From positions 6,200,001 through 6,264,000 of the forward strand of contig NZ_CP011319.1 in the NCBI RefSeq assembly GCF_001865675.1: 64,000 bases of DNA, given 5' to 3'. Below, in pieces: positions 1 to 8,600 of this stretch; the stretch's first letter is position 1; every line of letters begins with the position of its first letter. This stretch comes from Janthinobacterium sp. 1_2014MBL_MicDiv. Its GTDB lineage: Bacteria; Pseudomonadota; Gammaproteobacteria; Burkholderiales; Burkholderiaceae_D. Below the pieces are notes generated by a model, which saw only the letters and a program-made list of their open reading frames with translations, was not told the origin of the DNA and searched no databases. Both the position numbers and the translations under genes were made by a program.

Positions 1-1177
1 CGCCGTCCATGGCGGGGAAGACGGCCACCGTGTTGTCGCTCGTCGTCTTCTGGCGCGTGTAGGCCAGGCCCGCGCGCACGGTGTGGTCCGGGAGCAATTT
101 GTAGCTGGCGTCGAACTGGGCGCCCGAGGCGCTGTTCGAGCGGCGCGAATCCGACGCCACGCCGTTGTAGATCAGGTCGCCAATGGCATCGGGCGTGAAG
201 TGCAGTTCCGAATACTGGTGGAAGGCCGAGACCTGGTAATTGAGGTCGCCCAGGCTCTTTTGCAGCGACAGCACGAGGAAGCGGTTCACCTCGCGCTGGT
301 TTTCATTCAGCTGCGACGACGGCAGGCTGGACGTGCCCGCCTGCGCATCGCTGTGGCCATCGAGCGAGAAGGCCGGTGCCTGGTTCGGATTGTTCGGGAT
401 CTGGAAGCGGCCGTTGTAGGTGCCGAACATGGCGCCCAGGCGCGTGTTGTCATCGAGGAAATACGACAGGCTGCCGAAGGACTTGTTCTGGCGCGTCTTG
501 TCGTGCAGGGCGCTGCGCGTGTCTTGCGGGTTTTCCACGCCCAGGGCGTTACCCAGATAGCTGCCGGACAGGTAGTAATTGAACTTGCCGACGCTGCCGA
601 AAAATTCGGCACTCGGTTCCACATGGTCGTGGCTGCCGACGAGGATGCCGATGCGCCCGCCCGGCGTCATGCCGCCCTCCTTCGTTTCGATATCGACGAT
701 GCCGGCCGTGCGCAGGCCGAACTGGGCCGGCAAGGCGCCCGTCATGAAATCCGTATGGTCGATCAAGCGCGTGTCGATGGACTGGCCGAAGCCGCTGATG
801 CTTTCCGGCAATTGCACGCCATTGATGCGGTATTGCACGTTGGCATGGTCGTCGCGCACGTGCAGGGCGCCGGAACCCTTCGAATCCTGCGACACGCCTG
901 GCAGGCGCAGCAGCACTTCATTGAACGGCGTGTTGTCGCCCTGGCCCAGCATGCCGACCATGTGGCTGTCGATGCTGTAGATGGTGGTGCCGACTTTCGG
1001 CGACAGCTCGATGCGCGCGCTTTTCAGGTGGGCGGACGTGACTTCGACCTTTTGCATCTCTGGCGGCGCGGCATCGGCGGCCGTATCGGCAGGAGTGGCA
1101 TCGGCCGCATGGGCGGACACGGTAAACAGGCTGGCAAGGGCGAGCGACAGCGCGCTCAGACGGGGAGTGTGTTGCAT
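1..1177 (-). CDS. TonB-dependent outer-membrane receptor, 5' part (cut by window edge)
   Basis: The reading frame starts at the ATG at 1175-1177 and stays open to base 1, giving about 392 codons. The first 24 residues are a signal peptide ending SAHA. A plug domain follows, with VEVTSAH, the FNEVLLRLPGV segment and the YRINGVQLPE segment typical of TonB receptor plugs, then barrel-like alternating strands. It should import a chelated metal or siderophore across the outer membrane. It lies downstream of the DUF2946-like gene in the same direction and shares the Fur-box intergenic region with the divergent PepSY gene, so iron or another metal is the likely cargo. The C-terminal barrel is outside the window and the substrate cannot be named. 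Confidence 0.85.
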   Translation of the reverse strand, partial: MQHTPRLSALSLALASLFTVSAHAADATPADTAADAAPPEMQKVEVTSAHLKSARIELSPKVGTTIYSIDSHMVGMLGQGDNTPFNEVLLRLPGVSQDSKGSGALHVRDDHANVQYRINGVQLPESISGFGQSIDTRLIDHTDFMTGALPAQFGLRTAGIVDIETKEGGMTPGGRIGILVGSHDHVEPSAEFFGSVGKFNYYLSGSYLGNALGVENPQDTRSALHDKTRQNKSFGSLSYFLDDNTRLGAMFGTYNGRFQIPNNPNQAPAFSLDGHSDAQAGTSSLPSSQLNENQREVNRFLVLSLQKSLGDLNYQVSAFHQYSELHFTPDAIGDLIYNGVASDSRRSNSASGAQFDASYKLLPDHTVRAGLAYTRQKTTSDNTVAVFPAMDG

Positions 1178-1269
1178 GGTAAACCTCAAAGATAGTCAAC
1201 GCCAGGCGGCCCGGCGCGCATCGAAGCGCGGCAAGGGACCGCCTGAAAAAAAGAAAAACAGCGTGGGAA

Positions 1270-1614
1270 CTACAACGAGGCGGCAGGCGGGCCGCGCACT
1301 GGCGGCAGCAGGATGGCGGCGACGGGCGCCAGGGCGGCCGGCGCGGCGGCCAGCAAGCGGTACGGCAGTAATTGGGCGGGCGGCTCGGCGATGGCCGGCG
1401 GCACGGCGAAATCGGCCACCTTGTCGATGACCGTGGCGCACAGCGCGCACTCTTCCGCGTCGAGGCTGGTCTTGTGCAGGTGCGAGGCGGCCGTCGACAG
1501 CAGGAACACGAGGGCCAGCGCACTGAACAGTGCCACGCACAGCCGCCACGGCGTGCGCGCGAGGACGGCGGCGCCGTGATGAGCAAGCTTGCGGGTGGGC
1601 TGGCGGGAAGACAT
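1270..1614 (-). CDS. DUF2946-like small membrane/periplasmic protein
   Basis: This encodes 114 residues from MSSRQPTRKL; the frame is open further upstream but this ATG is the reasonable start. It has one hydrophobic segment at about residues 25-45 (LCVALFSALALVFLLST), then an HLHKTS stretch and a CALC pair, followed by a proline/alanine-rich tail. A membrane segment, histidines and CxxC are the usual make-up of DUF2946 proteins, which commonly sit beside TonB receptors for metals. The molecular role is unknown; metal binding is an inference from the His/Cys residues. It is probably co-transcribed with the TonB receptor that follows 92 bp downstream. Confidence 0.55.
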   Translation of the reverse strand: MSSRQPTRKLAHHGAAVLARTPWRLCVALFSALALVFLLSTAASHLHKTSLDAEECALCATVIDKVADFAVPPAIAEPPAQLLPYRLLAAAPAALAPVAAILLPPVRGPPAASL

Positions 1615-1699
1615 GGGCGCATAGTAGCAAGAAAATCGCCCCGCTGTCAGCGCCTGTTGCAATTCATTTGCGCTACGGGGGCAGGACAGGATGCCAGCT

Positions 1700-1718
1700 G
1701 ATAATGATTTTCACTCCG
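1700..1718. promoter_or_regulatory. Putative Fur box
   Basis: GATAATGATTTTCACT matches the classical 19-bp Fur consensus at 13 positions, including the whole left half-site. It lies between the divergent DUF2946/TonB receptor genes (minus) and the PepSY gene (plus, start 1770). It could therefore repress both units when iron is plentiful. The right half-site is degenerate. Confidence 0.6.
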
Positions 1719-1769
1719 GGCCTTTCATGCTATCGTTCCGCAGCCCAAAATTCCCAGAGTCCCCCCTTC

Positions 1770-2927
1770 ATGTCCAAGCGCCCGATCAAATGGCTGTTAG
1801 CCAAGCTGCACCTGTATGCGGGCCTGTGGTTCGGCGCCCTGTTCGTCCTGCTGGGCTTGACGGGCTCGGCCATCGCCTGGATGCCGGAACTCGACGCCTG
1901 GCTGAATCCGACGTTGTTGCAGGCGAGCACACCCGCGCCTGGCCAGGCCTTCCAGGTGACGCCGCGCAGCGTGCAAACGGTGGTGGACCAGCTCACGGCC
2001 GACCCCGCCTACGGCAAGCCTACGCAACTCAATCCGCCGGCCGACGCGCGCGACGTGTATGTGGCGTCGTACCGCCAGCCAGCCAAGCCGTCCATGTTCA
2101 GCCAGGCCATCGTGCGCCAGGTGATGGTCGACCCCTACACCCTGCAAGTGAAGGGCGAGCGCGACTGGGGCCGCTTCGGCCTCACGCGTCCGCTGTTGAT
2201 GTCAGGCATGTTTCATTTGCACCGCTATCTGCTGTCGGGCGACGCGGGCAAGACGGTCACGGGGATTTCCGGCGTGCTGCTGCTGATGATGGCCCTCAGC
2301 GGCATCTATCTGTGGTGGCCGCGCCTGCAGTGGAAGGCGATCAAGCGCGCCCTGACGGTGTCGCATGGCGGGTCCTGGCCCCGTTTCAATTATACGTTTC
2401 ACAAGGCGGCCGGTTTCTTTGCCGCCCCCGTGCTGGCCGTGCTGGCCTTTTCCGGCATCTATTTCAATTTGCCGCAGCTGGTGGTGCCGCTGGTGGCGCT
2501 CGTGTCGACGGCGCCGGACACGGCCAAACTGAAAAATCTGCAGAACGATGGCGCCGTGCTCGATGCGGGCCAGGCCATGGCCGCTGCGCAGACGCTGTAT
2601 CCGCAGGCGCGCGTGTCGCGCATCGTGTTGCCGGCCAAGCCAGACCAGCCGTATGACGTGCGCGTGCGCCAGCCTGGCGAAATCGCCGACGGCGACGGCG
2701 CCACGCGCATCACGCTGGACGCGCGCAGCGGCTTGCCCCTGCGCATCCGCGATCCCTTGCGGGCGCCGGCCGGCGACGTTTTCCTGGGCTGGCAATTCCC
2801 GCTGCATTCGGGCCAGGCGTTTGGCGCGGCCGGGCGCGCCTTCATCACCCTCTTCGGCCTGATGCCGCTGCTGTTCATGCTGACGGGAACCCTGGTGTGG
2901 TGGAAACGGCGGCGCGGCCGGAAATAG
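1770..2927 (+). CDS. PepSY-associated TM protein (putative siderophore-iron reductase type)
   Basis: This encodes 385 residues. The open frame extends upstream, but the ATG at 1770 (MSKRPIKWLL) is the natural start and follows the Fur box. Four membrane segments are visible: residues about 15-35, a central LLLMMALSGIYLWWP, AAPVLAVLAFSGIYF, and a C-terminal LFMLTGTLVWWKRRRG. Histidines at the membrane edges (KLHLYAG, FHLHRYLL, FHKAAGFF, PLHSGQ) fit the PepSY_TM family, whose members are often next to TonB receptors and are thought to reduce ferric siderophores at the inner membrane. Function is assigned by family and context; there is no direct proof of reductase activity. Confidence 0.8.
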   Translation: MSKRPIKWLLAKLHLYAGLWFGALFVLLGLTGSAIAWMPELDAWLNPTLLQASTPAPGQAFQVTPRSVQTVVDQLTADPAYGKPTQLNPPADARDVYVASYRQPAKPSMFSQAIVRQVMVDPYTLQVKGERDWGRFGLTRPLLMSGMFHLHRYLLSGDAGKTVTGISGVLLLMMALSGIYLWWPRLQWKAIKRALTVSHGGSWPRFNYTFHKAAGFFAAPVLAVLAFSGIYFNLPQLVVPLVALVSTAPDTAKLKNLQNDGAVLDAGQAMAAAQTLYPQARVSRIVLPAKPDQPYDVRVRQPGEIADGDGATRITLDARSGLPLRIRDPLRAPAGDVFLGWQFPLHSGQAFGAAGRAFITLFGLMPLLFMLTGTLVWWKRRRGRK

Positions 2928-3017
2928 GCGGCCGCCAAACCGATGCGGGGAAAGTTGCTATCATCATAGTATTCTCCGGCAGATCCGCTGCCCGGATTCA
3001 CCCGCACAAGGACCAGC

Positions 3018-3440
3018 ATGAGCCATCCCGAGATCACCGTAGCACTGTTGAATGAACGCGGCACCGGCCGCCTGCCCGGCCACCTGGGCATCGTCATCAC
3101 GGACGTGGGCGACGGCCAGCTGACGGCGGAACTGCCCGTGCTGCCGCATCTGCTGGCGCCGAACGGCTATCTGCACGCGGGCAGCGTGGTGACCCTGGCC
3201 GACACGGCTTCCGGCTATGGCTGCATCGCCAACCTGCCCGAAGGCGCGAGCAACTTCACCACCATCGAATTGAAGTCGAACCACCTGGGCACGGCCCGCG
3301 ACGGCACCATCACGTGCACGGCCAAGGTAGAGCACAAGGGCCGCAACACGCAGGTGTGGGATGCCGTGGTGAAAAGCAAGGAAACAGGCAAGACCATCGC
3401 CCTGTTCCGCTGCACGCAGATGATTCTGTACCCTAAATAA
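3018..3440 (+). CDS. PaaI/YdiI-type hotdog-fold thioesterase
   Basis: This encodes 140 residues, the size of a single hotdog domain. The segment LHAGSVVTLADTASGYGC is the HGG-like helix motif of PaaI-type acyl-CoA thioesterases, with an Asp at the catalytic helix position. The later strand TIELKSNHLGTARDGTITC also fits the family. It would hydrolyse acyl- or aryl-CoA esters in the cytoplasm; the substrate is not readable from sequence. It stands alone, convergent with the anti-sigma gene. An imperfect inverted repeat (CGCAAGAGCG at about 3442 and CGCTTTTGCG at about 3492) between them could end transcription from both sides. Confidence 0.8.
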   Translation: MSHPEITVALLNERGTGRLPGHLGIVITDVGDGQLTAELPVLPHLLAPNGYLHAGSVVTLADTASGYGCIANLPEGASNFTTIELKSNHLGTARDGTITCTAKVEHKGRNTQVWDAVVKSKETGKTIALFRCTQMILYPK

Positions 3441-3505
3441 CCGCAAGAGCGACCTCCGGAGTCGTACCCTGCAGGATACGGCCCCAGCCCTCGCTTTTGC
3501 GCTGC

Positions 3506-4201
3506 TTAAATTTTCACCCAGTTACCCTTGTACAAGATTGGTCCCGTCGGTCCGTTCGGATCGGGCGAACCGCCTTTCGGCTCGAGGGTGACGGCCAGGA
3601 GGGCCACGTCGTCGCCGATGGCGCGCTGGGACAGGGCCAGTTTTATATTGCCCTTGTCGGCGAGTAAGCCGAGCGAACGGGGGTTGCCGCTCTTCGGCAC
3701 GGCCCACAGTTCCAGGTCGCGGTCGGCAGGCACGGGCGCGTTGCCCACCATGCGCACGTCGAGCGCGCCGTGGCGGCTGTCGGCCGTCAGCAGCAGGGCC
3801 GTCTGCGCCTTCTCGTCCGTCAGGCTGGCCACATAGCTGATCTGCGGCGCGTCCAGCAGGCGCGTGGCCACGACGATCACCAGCAGCGCGGCGATGGCGC
3901 TCGAGGCCATGCCGAGGCTGCGCCAGAACGACAGCGAATCGCGCCACAGGGCCCAGCCGCCTTGCGGCGCCAGGTGCAGCCGCTGCTCGATCTGCTTCCA
4001 GACTCTGTTCGGCGGCGCCACGGGCGTGGCGAATTCCGCCATCGGTTCCAGGCGCTGGCGCCATTCGGCCGTGATATTGCGCAAGCCGGCATCGTTGTGC
4101 AGCCAGCCTTCGAAACGCCGCCGGGCGCCCCCTTTCAGCGTGCCCAGCACGTATTCGGATGCCAGTTTCTGGCGCAGCGCGTCATTGCCGCGGATATTCA
4201 T
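3506..4201 (-). CDS. RskA-type anti-sigma factor
   Basis: This encodes 231 residues from MNIRGNDALR. The ATG overlaps the sigma-factor stop as ATGA, so the two should be translationally coupled. The N-terminal cytoplasmic part (LASEYVLGTLKGGARRRFEGWL) is the short anti-sigma helix bundle of this class without a zinc HxxxCxxC motif. One membrane segment follows (about residues 101-121, SAIAALLVIVVATRLL), then a periplasmic RskA-like domain ending LYKGNWVKI. It should hold the upstream ECF sigma factor inactive at the membrane until a signal arrives. The inducing signal is unknown. Confidence 0.85.
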   Translation of the reverse strand: MNIRGNDALRQKLASEYVLGTLKGGARRRFEGWLHNDAGLRNITAEWRQRLEPMAEFATPVAPPNRVWKQIEQRLHLAPQGGWALWRDSLSFWRSLGMASSAIAALLVIVVATRLLDAPQISYVASLTDEKAQTALLLTADSRHGALDVRMVGNAPVPADRDLELWAVPKSGNPRSLGLLADKGNIKLALSQRAIGDDVALLAVTLEPKGGSPDPNGPTGPILYKGNWVKI

Positions 4202-4788
4202 GATGCCTCCCGTTTCGCCAGGCACGTGCGCAGCCGTTCCAGGCTGCGGCGTATCCACGTCTTCACGGTGCCGATCGGCAGCGACATCTGCTGCGCCACT
4301 TCGCTGTGCGACAGGTCGTGATAGAACGCCAGGGCGACCACCTGCCGGTGCAGCCCTTCCAGGGCCGACATGCAGAATGCCAGCGCCTTGGCGTCACCGC
4401 TCAGCTGCAGCGATTCGATGGGCGTGGCCTGGGGGTCTCGGAGTGCATTCATGACTTCGCTATCAAACTGTTCGGCATCGATTTCCACGGTATCGTCGCT
4501 GCGCCGCAGCACATCGAACGCCTTGTTGCGCACGATGGTGGCCATCCAGGTCATCGGCGCCGCCAGATGACTCTGGTAAGTGGCGGCGTTGTTCCAGATG
4601 GCGACGAACCCCTCTTGCAAGGCTTCTTCAGCGAGCTCTTGCTTATGCAATATACGCAGCGCGAAGCCAAACAGTTTCGATGAGGTGGAGTTATATAGTT
4701 GACGGAACGCCGTGGCGTCCTTGTTGCCGGCGGCAAGCAGCCAGGCTTTCAGTTGCTGCGGGTCGGGCGGTTGAGCGGCTAGGGACAC
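4198..4788 (-). CDS. ECF RNA polymerase sigma factor (SigK-like)
   Basis: This encodes 196 residues with a GTG start at 4786-4788, preceded by GAAGG at good spacing. Region 2 is at about residues 28-95 (LFGFALRILHKQELAEEALQEGFVAIW) and region 4 at about 135-190, with the helix-turn-helix HSEVAQQMSLPIGTVKTWIRRSLERLR. It directs RNA polymerase to a stress regulon and is paired with the membrane anti-sigma factor just downstream. The short acidic region between domains is normal for ECF proteins. The target promoters are not identifiable in this window. Confidence 0.9.
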   Translation of the reverse strand: MSLAAQPPDPQQLKAWLLAAGNKDATAFRQLYNSTSSKLFGFALRILHKQELAEEALQEGFVAIWNNAATYQSHLAAPMTWMATIVRNKAFDVLRRSDDTVEIDAEQFDSEVMNALRDPQATPIESLQLSGDAKALAFCMSALEGLHRQVVALAFYHDLSHSEVAQQMSLPIGTVKTWIRRSLERLRTCLAKREAS

Positions 4789-4828
4789 GGCTGGCCTTCA
4801 CAAGGTGAATGGGATCACGCAAGGGAAG

Positions 4829-4856
4829 GTTATAACAGATTGGCAACACCTGGCAA
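4829..4856 (-). promoter_or_regulatory. Candidate promoter of the sigma/anti-sigma operon
   Basis: On the minus strand TTGCCA and TATAAC are separated by 16 nt and sit about 40 nt upstream of the GTG start. The TTGCCA is part of a direct repeat (TTGCCA, 4 nt, TTGCCA). It looks like a sigma-70 promoter rather than an ECF-type autoregulated one. Confidence 0.4.
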
Positions 4857-4884
4857 CAGGGTTTTACAAGGTGTCTGAGGGGGA

Positions 4885-5415
4885 TCAGCCGGCGATGGCC
4901 GTTTCCAGCAGCTTGTGCAGTTCGGCAAACTCGGGCTTGCCCACATAGCGCTTGAGGATCTTGCCTTGCTTGTCGAGCACGAAGGTTGTGGGCGTCAGCG
5001 CCACGTCGCCGTAGGCCTTGGCCGCCTCGCCCGTCACGTCGAGCGCCACCTTGAACGGCAACTGGCGCGTTTCGGCAAAGTTCAGCACGTAGTTGGCCGG
5101 GTCGTATTTCATGGCCACGGCCACGAATTCCAGTCCCTGCGCCTTGTACTTGTTGTAGGTGTCGACCATTTCCGGCATTTCCGCCACGCAGGTGGTGCAC
5201 GAGGTGGCCCAGAAATTGACCATCACCACCTTGCCGCGCAGGCTGGCCGACGTGATTTTCTCGCCATGGATGCCGTGGAAGGTCACGTCCGGCGCGCTCT
5301 GCTTGTCGTTCAGCGACAGGTAGCCGGCCGCCGCCACGCCCGCCACGAAGACGGCGATGAGGGCTGGCTTCAGCCAGGATTTGCTTGCAGATGGCGAAGT
5401 TGACATGGTTTTCAT
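4885..5415 (-). CDS. TlpA/ResA-like membrane-anchored thioredoxin
   Basis: This encodes 176 residues from MKTMSTSP; the second Met at 5406 is an equally possible start because neither has a clear ribosome site. An N-terminal membrane anchor (about residues 17-33, ALIAVFVAGVAAAGYLSL) is followed by a thioredoxin fold with the active site WATSCTTC and the cis-proline stretch ALTPTTFVLD. Such proteins act on the periplasmic side to reduce disulfides, often in cytochrome c maturation or oxidative defence. No cytochrome genes are adjacent, so the partner is unknown. Confidence 0.85.
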   Translation of the reverse strand: MKTMSTSPSASKSWLKPALIAVFVAGVAAAGYLSLNDKQSAPDVTFHGIHGEKITSASLRGKVVMVNFWATSCTTCVAEMPEMVDTYNKYKAQGLEFVAVAMKYDPANYVLNFAETRQLPFKVALDVTGEAAKAYGDVALTPTTFVLDKQGKILKRYVGKPEFAELHKLLETAIAG

Positions 5416-5500
5416 TTCAAAAGCGCGGCGATGCGGCCACGATGCGACCATTATAGCCGTATCGCCGCGCTGGATCCGTAGGCCGGATGGGGGAGAACGC

Positions 5501-6187
5501 TTATTGCTGGACGGTATCGCTGACCGTGCTGGTGGTGCGCTGCTGCGGCGCTTCCGGCTGCAATTGCTTCAGTTCCGCTTCCGAGATGTAGTCGAACAGC
5601 TTGATCACTTTCTGCACGCCGCTCACGCCGCGCGCCACGTCGGAGGCGACCGTGCCTTCGCGCTGGGTGACGCGGCCCATCAGGAAGACGGTGCCGTTTT
5701 CCGTGACGACCTTGAACGAGGCGGCCGAGATGGTTTTCATGTCCACCAGGCTGGCCTTGACCTTGGCCGTGATCAGCGCATCGTTCGAGCGCGAGGTGTA
5801 GCTGGCCGGGCCGGCGATGATCAGCTCATTGGCCACCGATTCCACGCCTGCGATATTGCGCACTTCGCGCTCGACGGCATTTTTCATCGCTTCATCGCGC
5901 ACTTCGCCCGTCAGCAGGACGCGGCGGTTGAAGCTGGTGACGTTCACGTGGCCCACGTCGCCGACGATGGAGGGGATGCGCGACTCGCCTTTCAGGGCGA
6001 TCGACTTGTCTTCGGTCTGGGCGCCCAGGGTGCGGCGGTCGGCCGCGGCGACGCCGCCCATCACGGCGCCGCCGACCATCAGTTCGATGCAGCCGGTGAG
6101 CGAGGTGAGCATGGCGCCGCACAGCAAGGCGGTCGCCAACGGGCGTTGTACGCGTTTCCAGCCTGGGCCAGTACCGAATTTAGTCAT
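5501..6187 (-). CDS. dolP: BON-domain outer-membrane lipoprotein DolP (YraP)
   Basis: This encodes 228 residues. A signal sequence ends in the lipobox LTGC at about residue 33, then two BON domains lie at about 68-130 and 145-205 (VNVTSFNRRVLLTGEV and FKVVTENGTVFLMGRV). The gene order lpoA-yraN-diaA-dolP is the same as in E. coli, which supports the name. DolP binds anionic phospholipid at the division site and helps keep the outer membrane intact. Its first 8 nt overlap the end of diaA. The Gln/Thr-rich C-terminal tail is an extra with no clear function. Confidence 0.9.
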   Translation of the reverse strand: MTKFGTGPGWKRVQRPLATALLCGAMLTSLTGCIELMVGGAVMGGVAAADRRTLGAQTEDKSIALKGESRIPSIVGDVGHVNVTSFNRRVLLTGEVRDEAMKNAVEREVRNIAGVESVANELIIAGPASYTSRSNDALITAKVKASLVDMKTISAASFKVVTENGTVFLMGRVTQREGTVASDVARGVSGVQKVIKLFDYISEAELKQLQPEAPQQRTTSTVSDTVQQ

Positions 6188-6776
6188 TCACGTCTCCTCC
6201 GAACAAGGCGACATCGATGCCGTCGCAAATGCAGTGTATGGTTGTCAAATGTACTTCCTGGATACGCGCCGTGCGTTCGGCCGGCACGCAGATATGCACG
6301 TCGGCGTCCGTCAGCATCTTGCCGATGGCGCCGCCGTCCTTGCCCGTCAGCGCCACGACGCGCATTTCGCGCTCCAGCGCCGCTTCCACGGCCGCCATCA
6401 CGTTGGCCGAATTGCCCGAGGTGGAGATGGCCAGCAGGATGTCGCCGGCCTGGCCGAAGGCTTGCACCTGCTTCGAGAAGATGTCGCGGTAGCTGTAGTC
6501 GTTGGCCACGGCCGTCAGGATCGACGTATCGGTCGTCAGCGCCAGCGCCGGCAGCGGAAAGCGTTCGCGCTCGAAGCGTCCCACCAGCTCGGCCGCGAAA
6601 TGCTGGCAGTCGGCGGCGGAACCGCCGTTGCCGCAGGCGAGGATCTTGTTGCCGTTGGACAATGCATAAAACATCAGGTCGATCGCCTGCGCAATGGGTT
6701 GCGCCAGTACGGTGGCGGCCTGGATCTTGAGTTCGGCACTTTCGTGGAAGTGCGAGAGGATGCGTTGATTATTCAT
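6180..6776 (-). CDS. diaA: SIS-domain phosphoheptose isomerase-like protein (DiaA/GmhA family)
   Basis: This encodes 198 residues from MNNQRILSHF. A single SIS domain covers most of the chain, with LACGNGGSAADCQHFAAELVGRF and the TSGNSANV phosphosugar-binding loop. In the conserved lpoA-yraN-diaA-dolP neighbourhood the E. coli counterpart is DiaA, which binds DnaA and controls initiation timing. Many betaproteobacterial homologues are labelled phosphoheptose isomerase. Sequence alone does not separate the DnaA-binding role from sedoheptulose-7-phosphate isomerase (GmhA) activity; the neighbourhood favours DiaA. Confidence 0.85.
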   Translation of the reverse strand: MNNQRILSHFHESAELKIQAATVLAQPIAQAIDLMFYALSNGNKILACGNGGSAADCQHFAAELVGRFERERFPLPALALTTDTSILTAVANDYSYRDIFSKQVQAFGQAGDILLAISTSGNSANVMAAVEAALEREMRVVALTGKDGGAIGKMLTDADVHICVPAERTARIQEVHLTTIHCICDGIDVALFGGDVND

Positions 6777-6833
6777 AGTCTGCCGATTATAGTGCAGGCG
6801 CGCGGCATGGCGGACAAGCACTGTTAAAAATGC

Positions 6834-7208
6834 TTACATATCGAGGATGTTCTTCAGCCAGGTGATGCGCCCGCCATCGATGGCCAGCGCATCGAAGCGG
6901 CATGGCGGCAGCGTTTCTTGCCCCTGCAGCCAGGTTTGCGCCGCGTACACCATGCGCCGCTGCTTGGCTGGCGTGATGCTGGCCAGGGCGCCGCCGAAGG
7001 CCCGGCTGGAGCGCAGCCGCACTTCGACGAAAACAATGGAGGGGCCATCGCGCATGATCAGGTCGAGTTCGCCGCCCCGGCACAGGTAGTTGCGTTCCAG
7101 CAGCACCAGGCCTTGCAACAACAGATATGCGAGCGCATCGTCTTCCGCCTGCCGCCCGTCCCGTCCCTGAGCGCGCTTGCGCTTGCCGGGGAAGGGCCAG
7201 GACGGCAT
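6834..7208 (-). CDS. yraN: YraN/UPF0102 endonuclease-fold protein
   Basis: This encodes 124 residues. The motifs GRDGRQAEDDALAYL, NYLCRGGELDLIM and IVFVEVRLR make up the restriction-endonuclease-like core (E, GE-x-D and E-x-R) typical of UPF0102. It lies between lpoA and diaA as in E. coli. No biochemical role is firmly established for the family; a nuclease or Holliday-junction-related function is often suggested. Confidence 0.9.
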   Translation of the reverse strand: MPSWPFPGKRKRAQGRDGRQAEDDALAYLLLQGLVLLERNYLCRGGELDLIMRDGPSIVFVEVRLRSSRAFGGALASITPAKQRRMVYAAQTWLQGQETLPPCRFDALAIDGGRITWLKNILDM

Positions 7209-7220
7209 GGCGCCTTGTTC

Positions 7221-8588
7221 CTATTGCGTCAACGGCAAGGCGGCCGGCACGGGCACTTCCTTCGGCGGCCAGGTGCCCAGCACGCCCTGCTGGTAGCTGG
7301 CTGCCTGTTCCGTGCGTTCGAACACGCTTTGGCCATGCTCGAAGCGCACGGCCAGGCGGCCCGTCACGCCATCGAGCGTAAACGGCGCGTTCGGCCGCAG
7401 CGCCACTTCGCGCGCCACGCGGAAGGCATCGATGCCCAGCGCATACAGGCGTTCCATGTCGGCCGTCAGGCGGCGTTCGGCCGGCTGCGGCGGCTGCGGA
7501 TACACCATCACCTGCGGATGGTCGCGCTGCACCTGCCACGGCAAGTCCAGCAGGCGCGTACCGTCGAGCTCGGGGCCGCTGGCGCCGCGCCCCGTGCCCG
7601 GATTCAGCGAGGACGTGCCATACAGGGGCAGGTCGCTGCCGATGGCCACGCGCAGCTGGCGCGCCTGGTCGGCGTCGAGCGCGGCAAACAGCAGGCCCGG
7701 CGGCGTGGCGGCCAGGCGCGCGCGCAGCTGCACCATCTCGGCATCGCTGAGGTAGCCATTCACGGCCGACAGTTCCACCAATTCGACTTTACCGCCCTGG
7801 CGCAGCCATTCCTGCTTGAAGGCGGCGCTGGTGCGGCGCTGCGACGGCGAGCCGGCCGACAGGATCAGCGCGCTGGCGCCCGGCTGTTCGCTGGCGGCCC
7901 AGGCGGCGACCTGGCGCGCTTCGGCTTCGATCGACAGGCCCATGATGAGCATTTTTTCGGGCAGGCGCGCCTCGCCGCGGTTGTCGGGATGGTTCAGGGC
8001 GATGGTGGGCTTGCGCACCAGGTCGCTATTCGCCACGGCCGTGACGGCGGACCGCGACAAGGGCCCCACGACGATGTCCTGTTCCTCTTGCGCTTGCGCA
8101 AACTTGTCCAGGACGTCGCCGCTGCCGTCGCCCGTATCGATCACCGTCACTTCGAAGCCGCTGCGGTCGCGCTCGTACGCCGCCATGAAGCCGGCGCGCA
8201 GCAGTTCGGCGGCCGGACCCAGGGACGCCGAGCGCAGCGGCAGCAGCAGGCCGATGTGGCGCACATTGCCATCGGCTGGCGCCGGCGCCGTGGCGGCCGG
8301 CATGTCGAGCGGCGTGCCGGTGGCCGGCTTGCCCTTGACGGGCGCCAGCGGCGCGCCACTCTCGTCGTACGAGGTAATATTCGGCACGGCCACGGCAAAT
8401 GTCACCGGTTCCGGCGCTGGCGGTTTCGGCGGCACGGGCGGCGGCAGCGGCTTCGGTGGCGGTAGTGGCCTTGTGTTAGATTCAATAGGCGCGCACAATT
8501 GCCCGGGCGCGTCGCAAGGCGTGCTGCAAGCGCTCAGCATGCCGGTCGCGGCACAAACAAGCAGTAACTTCACACTATTAGCAAGCAT
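7221..8588 (-). CDS. lpoA: Penicillin-binding protein activator LpoA-like lipoprotein
   Basis: This encodes 455 residues. The start is supported by GGAGG four bases upstream of the ATG. A lipoprotein signal ends in LSAC at about residue 21, then a proline-rich linker (PPPKPLPPPVPPKPP) and a periplasmic-binding-protein-like LppC domain from about residue 110 to the end. E. coli LpoA is about 680 residues with an extra N-terminal TPR domain that is absent here, as is common in betaproteobacteria. It should activate the class A synthase PBP1a from the outer membrane. The gene is divergent from rsmI with only 12 bp between start codons. Confidence 0.85.
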   Translation of the reverse strand: MLANSVKLLLVCAATGMLSACSTPCDAPGQLCAPIESNTRPLPPPKPLPPPVPPKPPAPEPVTFAVAVPNITSYDESGAPLAPVKGKPATGTPLDMPAATAPAPADGNVRHIGLLLPLRSASLGPAAELLRAGFMAAYERDRSGFEVTVIDTGDGSGDVLDKFAQAQEEQDIVVGPLSRSAVTAVANSDLVRKPTIALNHPDNRGEARLPEKMLIMGLSIEAEARQVAAWAASEQPGASALILSAGSPSQRRTSAAFKQEWLRQGGKVELVELSAVNGYLSDAEMVQLRARLAATPPGLLFAALDADQARQLRVAIGSDLPLYGTSSLNPGTGRGASGPELDGTRLLDLPWQVQRDHPQVMVYPQPPQPAERRLTADMERLYALGIDAFRVAREVALRPNAPFTLDGVTGRLAVRFEHGQSVFERTEQAASYQQGVLGTWPPKEVPVPAALPLTQ

Positions 8589-8600
8589 TTAACCTCCAAA

